Assembly (NCBI GenBank): GCA_003427395.1
Contig: BFEA01000036.1
Coordinates: 326,947 to 350,654 of the forward strand
From: Chara braunii
Taxonomy: Eukaryota; Streptophyta; Charophyceae; Charales; Characeae
Length of the DNA stretch: 23,708 nt
Reading direction: 5' to 3'
A program made the position numbers and the translations under genes. Of the stretch, positions 16,341 to 23,708 are shown one piece after another. How positions within the stretch are numbered: position 1 is the stretch's first letter; every line of letters starts with the position of its first letter. The notes beneath the pieces were generated by a model. The model had not been told where the DNA came from and did no database searches. It saw only the letters and a list, made by a program, of their open reading frames with translations.

Positions 16341-17727
16341 AAATCTATCTTTACTCTTCCCACCTATCCTGCAGCACCTTCGGGTACTGGGGGAGAACCA
16401 CCAGGGGGCACCAGTGGAATCTCCCTCCCTCCCCTAGCTCCTGCGCTCCACCTACTATCCTCACGGCGTCCCGTGTCCCATATACCAAAATCAGAATATC
16501 TGAGCAAAGTGAGGATTGTGGGACCAAAATTAGAGCAAAGCGAGGATTGTGGGGCCTGCCAACGTTAAATACCCAGCAGCCCCGGGGATCAGGCCAAAAA
16601 AGAACAAGGGAACTAAAAGGACTAAAGGATAAAGTCCCGTAACTCTGCAGCACCCCTTATCCAAAAGAGACTTGTGTAAGGAGTCGGCATGAAATCCAAC
16701 AGGGAGTGGGCAGACCGATTATCTTATTGCACAAAAGCGTTTGGAATCCTCAAAAAGTTCTGTCCCATGCGAATTTGCCCCCAACCCCTTCGTCTGATTA
16801 CCGTTGGGCATACTCCCATGGGATAGAGCAGTTGTTGGTGGGAAGCTCTCTTTTTTGAGGCAGATGTCTGTTCTTCTATTGCCACACAAACCATTTCTCT
16901 ATCCTATCTGGCTGCCAGTGGGACCGCACTCCCGGGTTGTTTGTGAGGAATCCTGGCCTCATGGTTCTGCATTTCGAGATATAAAGATGCATTGTTGTTT
17001 CCCCCCCCCCCCCTCTGTGAATTGCAGAAATCCGTGAGCCATCAGTGCCTTGAAGTCAAGTGGTGCCCTGTAATGGCCGCATGGATTTCTTTTAGGAATG
17101 ATTGGAATTAGAGGAAACAGCAGATCGGGAATGTCTCTGGTTTCTTAACTGCTGATGTGTTGATTCTAGCTTTGCAGAAATGAATGTACAAAAATGTTGT
17201 GGTTGACATTTGGCCTCGAACACCGGATCAGGATCAGCCATAACAGGTGTTGTAAGTAGCTTTGAATTGTAAGCTGGTAAAGTGGTGTAGGCAGGATTCG
17301 GCACTGTGCACAGTCTGATCATGACGCTTCTTGTAGGCCACAACAGTAACTTCAGTGGTATACTCAAATAGGTAAACCGTTTGTAATTAGGTTGGTAGAC
17401 TCTAACCTCTGAACTTCTGTGAACTTCTGTGCGCTATTTTTGTATGGTTTGCGTGTGACTTAGGGTAGTTGTCGAGTAGGCTGTAAATTGGCAGTTGTGG
17501 GACTTGATGCTGAGACCTCGATGTTCACGTACAAAAAGACGGGGGGCTCATCTATGAATGTATAGTTGATCAAAAGAAAGTATTTTTCGTCTCAAGGATG
17601 TGGACTCAAGTTCGGGCCAGTGGTAGGTGTGGAGTAGTAAAGGGTATGAACTCACCATGGCAGCAGCTATAGTGAAGATGGAAGTCATGATCTCCTTTAT
17701 CAGTGTGCTTGATGCATGGTTACACTG
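16341..17727. other. No gene recognised
   Basis: This holds a two-copy repeat of GAGCAAAGTGAGGATTGTGG (about 16501-16551), a C/T homopolymer stretch near 17000, and scattered short frames without known motifs. Neither terminal repeats nor RNA genes were recognised. Confidence 0.4.
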
Positions 17728-17951
17728 TTAAACCACCAGTACTTGGCCCATATATCGGGCGTGGGCCCTTGCCGTACATGAGCCCCAATTTTCAGGGGTT
17801 TCGCGGTCGATGATCACTTTCATCAATGTCCGGCGCCAGTTTGTTTTTCGGCGTGCAGGGCATTCCCAGTGCCCGGCGCCGGTTCGTTTTTTCGGCATGC
17901 AGGGCATTCCCAGGGTAGGAGAAAAGTGTCTCGGAAGTACAGGTGGTTCAA
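17728..17951. mobile_element. MITE-like element 1 of a tandem pair
   Basis: The left terminus is TTAAACCACCAGTACTTGGC and the right terminus GTACAGGTGGTTCAA (17937-17951), an imperfect inverted match. Inside is a two-copy repeat of 43 bp (17831-17913, CGGCGCCAGTTTG... and CGGCGCCGGTTCG..., each ending GCAGGGCATTCCCAG). No coding capacity. It shares its right terminus zone with element 2. Confidence 0.72.
17831..17913. repeat. 43-bp direct repeat, two copies, inside MITE 1
   Basis: CGGCGCC starts at 17831 and 17874, and both units carry TTTTTCGGCNTGCAGGGCAT followed by TCCCAG. The GCGTGCAGGGC word also occurs in the element inserted in U6. Confidence 0.85.
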
Positions 17952-18146
17952 ACCACCAGTACCTTTCCCCGTTTGAAAAACAAACATGCGGCTCGTATGC
18001 GGTTGCAACTTTCGGCGGTTGGGATACCGGACTGAAATGGCTGGCGGCACCAGCCAAAATGAGGGCTGCACCAGTTTGCTTTTCTTTCGTGCACAGGGCC
18101 TTTTTAGGCTCGTTTTCAATAGCTGGGCGAGGTACTGGTGGTTTAA
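17947..18146. mobile_element. MITE-like element 2 of a tandem pair
   Basis: It runs from TTCAAACCACCAGTACCTTT to GGTACTGGTGGTTTAA (18131-18146). Internally it has GGCTGGCGGCACCAGCC (18039-18055) and GTGCACAGGGCC, both with counterparts in the element inside U6. The outer ends of the pair (17728 and 18146) both show TTAA, consistent with one TTAA target duplicated around a composite. The target type is inference. Confidence 0.72.
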
Positions 18147-18711
18147 TGTGTCATAATTTTTGAGGAAGATGATGCAAATGATTTACAGATTGTTTTGCTC
18201 CACGTGGTGAGTGTTTGCTTTTTGATTGCTTTGGGCTGCATGCAATATTGCTTCCCTTTCTTCCAAGGCCACACCTGCCTGAGAAATATAAAAGAAAGGG
18301 AAACAGATGCATCACCCCTAGCAAACCTGGGGTCTGTTTTGTCAAAAAAAAAGAAAAAGGGGCAACTACGTTGAAGTCACAGGTGTAGTTCTGAATGGGC
18401 AAAAATATTACTCCGTAGGCAGGCACGTCACCTCGAACTTATTAAAAGCAAGAAAAACAGTAGGCCGCACTCGACCTATGTGTTGGTATTTTTTAAGCGA
18501 AAGATTGACTTCCACTCTCTCACGTATCACTTTTTTTCTTATTTCCCAGTCTTGGGTGAAACGCGGGAAGGGATGGGTGGCAAAGTGAGAGGGTCGTTTT
18601 TCACTCCGACGAGCCACCCCCGACGTGGCCGCTGGTGGAAGTGGTGCGGTGGTGAGTGACCCTCACCACCATCTCTCTATCTCTCTCTCTCTCTCTCTTG
18701 TTGCAATAGAC
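18147..18711. other. No gene recognised; CT microsatellite at the end
   Basis: Low coding potential. An (CT)n tract lies at about 18671-18700, just before the poly(T) of LINE copy C. No RNA gene or terminal repeat is visible. Confidence 0.4.
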
Positions 18712-18855
18712 TTTTTTTTTTTTTTTTTTTTTTTTTGAGAAAACGTCCCAGGGTTTGCTAGGGGTGCTGATAAGAGCAGACACCCCTACCATTCCCGGGG
18801 AGGCTCCCTCTATTGGTGGGGAGCTGCACCTGCTGGAAACCGGGTCTAGCGTCCC
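18712..18855 (-). repeat. Conserved LINE 3' tail plus poly(A), copy C
   Basis: 119 bp of tail with head GGGACGCTAGACCCGG, core AGGTGCAGCTCCCCACCAAT and distal TGCTCTTATCAGCACCCCTA, followed by A25. It has the same order as copies A and B. Confidence 0.85.
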
Positions 18856-19066
18856 AGAATCAACAAGATCTTTTCCGAATATATGCCTGCCAGCATTGAT
18901 TACCCTGAAACCCGGGGATTGACTGAGCGGGAATGAGCATAAGGAGAAACTCTTAACCCAGAGGCCTCTTCACCCTGCTGGGCGCCTGACTAAACTCATC
19001 TACCTGGCCTCTTATCTCCCCTTCGTTGCAGCACAGCTTGACATACCACTCTGCATATTCTAAAGA
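18856..19066 (-). other. 3' UTR of LINE copy C
   Basis: Noncoding stretch between the ORF2 stop and the tail. It carries GCTCAGTCAATCCCCGGG and GGGTAATCAATGCTGGCAG in the same order as copies A and B. The last 30 bp before the tail differ from the other copies. Confidence 0.75.
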
Positions 19067-20496
19067 TTACCCATCCATCCCATACCACTGCATTCCAACT
19101 AGGCAATTTGACGGAGGGGGGAAAAAATCAGGGAAGTTCTCCAGGGACTTCAGTGGAATAGCTGTATCAATGATAGTCCAGTTGTGGAATATCAGTCGGT
19201 AGTCCCTTACTATTTCCATCCTCCCATAACCCTCCTCGACTTCCTGTTGTTCTCCTTTCCATTCTACCTTCCCTATCCTTCCGCCGGTACTCCCCCCCAG
19301 CCAGCTTAGGGAAAATTCTTGGATTCTTTGCTCGACGTCTTTCTTTTTGTTAAGGGGGCGAATGCGTGTTCTGACGTCCTCCCATTGTGCTGTTATTTCA
19401 ATTTGAATCTGTTGTTGTACACTCTCTGTAAATTCGGGCCCTTCTGATCTTGCCCCTTCCATCTCATATGTACAGCGTCTTCTCCAAAGTGCCCAAAGCA
19501 CCGCCCTTTTTCCTAGTTTGAACAGGTTACAGGTAAATTCGTCGGGGGGATCAGTCAGACTCCGGGGCCATACTTCACACAGCAGGGCCCACCAATCCCA
19601 GGGCCACGTGGTATTTGTCTCCAGTTGGTCCCAGATTCTGTCCCACCATCTCCACAGCCAGAGTGCACCTGGGCATTGAAGGAATATGTGCTCGATTGTC
19701 TCTGGGCGTTTTCTGGATGGAAATGCATTTGTGCACAACTTGCACCAGGGCAGAGCTTGGCCTTTTTGCTCCAGGGACGTTCTGTCTATCAACCAGTTGT
19801 TGGTTGGTAGGCAGCGATGCTCAATCTGCCATTGGAGCGAAGCGAACTTGGCCAGTTTCGTCTTCGCCATACTGAACCATTTGATTGGCCTTAATTCCTC
19901 CTTGCTAGTATTCAGGTGATTTGTCCATCGCTCCTCTACTTGGTCTCGGAGTTGAATCCTTGGCCACAAGAGTCTGTAGGTGGATTTAACTGTTAGGCTG
20001 TGCAACGATTGGGTGTGATTTCTGTCCTTCCCTATTCGGGTTGTCCATTTCCATTCCATCGGGTCCAGAGCCAACTGGTGGATTGGCGTGGAGGGGAGGA
20101 AAGCTATCCGTTGCTCCCCCTCCCGGAGTACTCTAATTCTAAAGACTTCCTCGTTCTGGTATATCCTCGTTTCTTCTGGTTTGCACTCTTCCATAACATT
20201 ACCCCTTCCTATTTGGAAGAGTCGCACCTCCACAGTCCCGTCAAGGTGACAACATACCACATTCCCTACCTTTCCTTGCAGGTCCCGGATAGCCACCCAA
20301 TCTGATTGTTGTAGGGAAGGGCCTTTGCGCAAAATCCTCCACCAGTCTAACGGGATTTTATCCACGATCTCTTCCAAGGCTTCTTGGGGCCGGTGACAAT
20401 ATCGTAGTCTCTCCCTTAGCCGGTCCGGGCTAATCCAATCGTTTTTGGTTGTGTCCCATACAGTGAAGGGTCCGGCTCCTTGAGTCCACCACCCAT
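19067..20496 (-). pseudogene. LINE copy C ORF2, C-terminal region with zinc knuckle
   Basis: From 20377 to 19067 a 436-residue frame is open; the same frame extends upstream to about 20490 (QGAGPFTVWDTTKNDWIS), so the Met at 20377 is not the start. Residues 9-27 are PLDWWRILRKGPSLQQSDW; STYRLLWP is near 132-139; LQWQIEHRCLPTNNWLIDRT near 181-200. The knuckle ligands are C212, C215, H230 and C235. After it come a Trp-rich helix (LWLWRWWDRIW) and a basic stretch GKRAVLWALWRRRC. The frame ends PSNCLVGMQWYGMDG. The family role of this part is nucleic-acid binding during target-primed reverse transcription. A frameshift near 20520-20540 separates it from the RT region. Confidence 0.88.
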
Positions 20497-22440
20497 CTAT
20501 TGTCGAATAAGGGTTGTCTTGCTACTTCCTCTCATCTTTCCGGTGGGGATTTGTCTGGCAAAGGTTCTCCATGTTTTGAGGAGGTTGGGCCAGAATGGAT
20601 CCTTCCGCAAATCAGACCTTGTTGCTTGCGTTGGAGGGTCAGAGCAGAGGGTCTGTGGCTGCTGTACTTTTGCTCTCGGGATAGGCCATCCCCTGTTCTC
20701 CAACCACATCAGTGGGTCCTTGTCATCAGAAGTTTGCGGGGCTAAGCGGGATATTTGTTCTAGGGTCAACCCTCTCCATGGAGACTCCGGGTTGAACAGT
20801 AGGCGCTTAAGCCATTGTATTGCTAGCGCTCGGGTCTGTAACAAGAGGTCAATAATACCAAGGCCGCCTCTGGTTCTAGGCTGGGTGATGGAACGCCATG
20901 CGACATGGCTGATCACATTCTGTTTCTGGTAGTCACCCCTCCATAGAAAGGCAGATATATGTCGTTGCAGGGGCTGCAAATCTTTCTTATCTAGTGCCCA
21001 GATTGCTAATTTGTACCATAGTGTGGCCAACACCACATTGTTGATTATCAAGGAGCGCCCAAACAGGGAGGTGTGTTTCTTCTTCCAAAGCGTCATTTTG
21101 GCTATGGCCGGGCCCGTGATCCATTCGTTATTAGCAGGCGGCCTGCCTTCTGCTGTTATTGAAATTCCCAGCACTCTGATGGGCGCTTCCTTAGGGAGCC
21201 AGTTTAATCTGGGATGCTCTGGAGGCCTCACCCCCTGGTGATGTATCCACCATACTTGGGTTTTATTTCCCCAGTTGATTTTCATGTCTGAATACTTCGA
21301 AAAGCGGTCCATCATGTTTTTTACTCCTTCCATTGATTCTCTTGATGCTTCTACCATCAGGGTCAGGTCATCTGCGAATAGCGAACGCACCGGGATCGCC
21401 TCCCGGGGGATTGCAGACACCTAAATTCTTTTGATATCCCTATGGGTCCTCATGTTGGCCGCTAATGCTTCCATGATTATGACAAAAAGGTAGGGGGCTA
21501 ATGGGTTCCCCTGTCTGACCGATCTCTGAAGGTTTATGGGCGGGGCCAGGTTACCGTTCACCATGACTCTTGTGGTTGCATTGGCGTGGGGGATCTTTAC
21601 CCATTGCCTGAAACATGGCCCAAAGTTAAGTTTTTCCAGGCACTTATCTAAAAAGTGACAGTCCACATGGTCGTAGGCTTTTTCAAAGTCAATAAAGATG
21701 ATTGCTGCGTTGCTCTTGGACTGCCTTGTTAATTTGATCATCTCATTGACCAGGAGGATGTTATCTTGGATATTTCTGTCTTGGATAAACCCTGTTTGAT
21801 CAAGGTGTATGATGTCGGTCGTTACTGGCGTTAATTTATTGGTTAGTGCCTTAGCCATCATTTTGTAAACGACCGTAAGCAAAGTGATAGGCCTATAATT
21901 GCGGATGTTTGTTTTGTCCCCTTTCTTGTAGAGCAATGTCAGCACCCCTTGCCCTACCAGTTCTCCTATCTGACCTGTGTTCCACACCGCCTTGTAGTAA
22001 TCCATCAGGTCCTGTGGTATGCCTGCCCACATGGTCTCCCAGAATTCCTTTGGCAGACCATCTATTCCTGTTTTTTTTTCGTCTTCCATTTGCAGTAGTG
22101 CCGTCCGTATCCCTTCCTTGGATAAGGGTTTGTCTAATGACTCCCTTTGTTGTTCTGAGAGGGATTTATCCAGCGGTTTTAGGAAGTCGTCGAGCTCCTC
22201 CCTTCGCCGTCTGTCAGTTGGAGGCCCACACTCCGAGGTAAACAACGTCTGGTAGAAATCCCTTGCAACTTTTGTGCAGGCGGGTGTGGAGGTGAGGAGA
22301 GGCCCCTGATTTTGGTTCGGGTCATCCAGGGCCTCAATTATCGTACTCCCGGATTTAGCCTTGGCCATTGCGAAGAATCGTGCGTTCGTTGCCCCTTCCA
22401 TGTTGAATCTGAAAAGTTTTCCTCAAATCCTAGCCCCCTG
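20497..22440 (-). pseudogene. LINE copy C ORF2, reverse transcriptase region
   Basis: Two frames in register (22401-21421 and 21420-20497) are separated by one TAG. In the first (326 residues): NIRNYRPITLLTVVYKM at 165-181, motif A FIDFEKAYDHVD at 236-247 (Asp 238 and 244), motif B SVRQGNPLAPYLF at 294-306. In the second, motif C SLFADDLTLM at 13-22, so both catalytic Asp are kept. Thumb-like sequence follows (SLFGRSLIINNVVLATLWYK, AFLWRGD). Just upstream of 22401 a TGA interrupts QGARI-GKLFRFNMEG, so the true frame extends further upstream. All catalytic residues are present even though the copy is broken by stops. Confidence 0.9.
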
Positions 22441-23576
22441 CCATCTGTGTTCCATATAGCCTAAGAGTTGAGCTTCCATGGTTTGGATATAGTGTTTGTA
22501 GTTGATGTTGCAAGTTCACTTCTTCCATGTGACGTCGCGCCGCGAGCAGCTTTGAGTATTCATTGCACTTGCGGCCTAGGAATGCTAGACCGTTGTTGAA
22601 CCAAAGGATGTCATCGTTGATCTGGTCTCTTTGGCTCTACCAAAATGACCATACATCCTTGAGATAGACTTTAAAGTGGTCAATATCCAGGAGGGAGGTG
22701 TTAAGTTTGTAGAAACCCCTACCTTGATCCGATTTCTTCCTGAACGAAAAGATGGGCATGCACATCGCATGGTCCAGGCCCGGATAAGGACTGCGGGGGA
22801 ATATCTCCGCTGTCTGAACGGCTCCTTGTAGCTCTTCTGAGATCATGATAAAGTCTATGCTTGATTTTGTTGCTTTCTTTGTGTCATTTTTACGGAAGCA
22901 AGTGAACCTTCCGTTGGCGGGGTATTGTCGGCAAAAAGTGTCGAAGAGGTTCATAGTCTGCGATAATTCCGTAATCATCCTCTCATCGCTCTCTACATAG
23001 ATTGGGCAGGGTGAAGGGATTTTCCACCTATCTAACCAGCGGTCCGGTGCAACGTTGAAGTCGCCTGCTAGAATCGTGGGAATGTCCATCGGTAGTCTGG
23101 TTTTGAGGGATTCGAAAAAAAATTATCGTGTAGCTGGGTCGTTAGGGGTATATATATTTAAGATGCTAACCACTTCCATTTCCAACATCGCCAGTAAGTA
23201 GACCCACCTCCCCTCCTCCTGGTCTGCCGCCCAATTGAGCATTTCCACTTTCGAGACCGAGGGTAACCATATGGCTACCCCGCCACTTCCGGGTCTCGGG
23301 GCATGGGCTCTGAAGGCTTGGTACGGCCAGATTTCCTTGTGTATATGGTTATGCTCCGGGCTGTCCATGACGTGAGTCTCCTGTAGACACCGACGTCCGG
23401 CCAGTTCCTCCCTTCTATCCCTTTTAATTGATCGAAAATCGCTTGTTTTTTAGGGTACTTCGCCGAGGCAAGGCCATTCACATTAATTGTGTGCAGCTCG
23501 AGGTCCGTCTGTCGTTTATGCACTTTTCAGGCTTTGTCCCTCCCGTACAACACGTCTACCACAGAGTATCTTCCAC
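22441..23576 (-). pseudogene. LINE copy C ORF2, endonuclease and linker, 5' end cut
   Basis: In order on the minus strand: VVDVLYGRDKA then a TGA where copy A has Trp; frame 23523-23275 with TINVNGLAS; a small deletion near 23385 shifts to the frame with QETHVMDSPEH (23368-23123), ending in a TAA after NDPATR; the same frame resumes at 23089-22637 with LAGDFN (9-12 near start), SSIDFIM at 76-82 and PGLDHAMCM with the catalytic Asp-His at 106-107. A TAG after DVWSFW and a frameshift near 22490 follow. Catalytic residues of the APE-type nuclease are all present, in contrast to copy A. The sequence stops at the adapter at 23577. Confidence 0.88.
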
Positions 23577-23614
23577 CTGTCTCTTATACACATCTAGATG
23601 TGTATAAGAGACAG
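23577..23614. other. Artificial: second double Tn5 mosaic end (mate-pair junction adapter)
   Basis: The same 38-bp head-to-head mosaic-end pair as at 15959: CTGTCTCTTATACACATCT then AGATGTGTATAAGAGACAG. It interrupts the beginning of LINE copy C ORF2. Sequencing-library origin is established knowledge for this string. Confidence 0.98.
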
Positions 23615-23708
23615 CCCCAGTACTGACCGAGCTGATTCTGACGGTCAGGAAGTGTCTTCCTCCGTCGACAACTTCCTTAGCTAAAAAGTCCCCAAGGTTA
23701 TAGGGTCA
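23615..23708 (+). repeat. Repeat R fragment falsely joined at the contig end
   Basis: 94 bp identical to 10205-10298, starting at the adapter and running to the end of the window. It is best read as the mate end of a circularised fragment. Confidence 0.9.

Larger units (their letters stand above)
18712..23576 (-). mobile_element. LINE copy C: best-preserved L1-like retrotransposon, 5' end lost at an adapter
   Basis: On the minus strand: ORF2 from 23576 (cut) to 19067, a 3' UTR of about 210 bp, the conserved tail (18855-18737) and A25 (T18712-18736). All ORF2 domains are present in order: APE endonuclease, reverse transcriptase with FADD, Cys/His knuckle. The upstream end is removed by the false join at 23577, so ORF1 and the 5' UTR are absent from this assembly, not necessarily from the genome. 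At least five stops and three or four frameshifts make it inactive as read. Confidence 0.9.

Noticed and set aside
17092-17367. 91-codon minus-strand frame
   Set aside because: No recognisable domain, and surrounding sequence shows no coding features or splice-like borders.
19615-19919. Plus-strand frames opposite LINE copy C
   Set aside because: They are antisense shadows of the zinc-knuckle region; the same shadows appear opposite copy B at 13955-14360.

Overview
This is a repeat-rich eukaryotic nuclear contig. I found no intact host gene. The clearest host clue is a U6 snRNA fragment on the minus strand (15169-15370). Its 5' stem-loop is the GTCC-TTCG-GGAC form that I recognise from green plants and algae, not the animal form. 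With plant-style L1 retrotransposons carrying a Cys/His zinc-knuckle C-terminus, this suggests a large green-lineage genome. A charophyte-type alga is only a guess.

Layout: 1-245 is a tandem repeat of about 66 bp whose reverse complement carries a tRNA box-A-like head. 604-746 holds a duplicated 55-bp segment. 1236-7542 is LINE copy A (plus strand), heavily decayed, ending in poly(A). 7651-8420 is a tandem array mixing (AAC)n tracts with exon-like cassettes. 8792-9335 is a cluster of solo copies of the LINE 3' tail. 9560-10510 holds two diverged tandem units of an unknown repeat (called R here), followed by a broken proline-rich reading frame (10642-11135) and about 2 kb with no recognisable gene. 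13118-14890 is LINE copy B (minus strand, 5' truncated). 15169-15370 is the U6 pseudogene split by a short inverted-repeat transposon. 15507-15824 and 17728-18146 are more members of that transposon family. 18712-23576 is LINE copy C (minus strand), the best preserved.

Two 38-bp head-to-head Tn5 mosaic ends (15959-15996 and 23577-23614) are library junction adapters, not genome. The R sequence after each one (15997-16106, 23615-23708) is falsely joined. The second junction also cuts off the 5' end of LINE C.

The three LINEs share a tail of about 120 bp beginning GGGACGCTGGACCCGG and ending in poly(A). The same tail occurs repeatedly without a LINE body, so the LINE may mobilise short tail-bearing elements, or these may be extreme 5' truncations. 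Most reading frames in the window belong to dead transposons, their antisense shadows or microsatellites.
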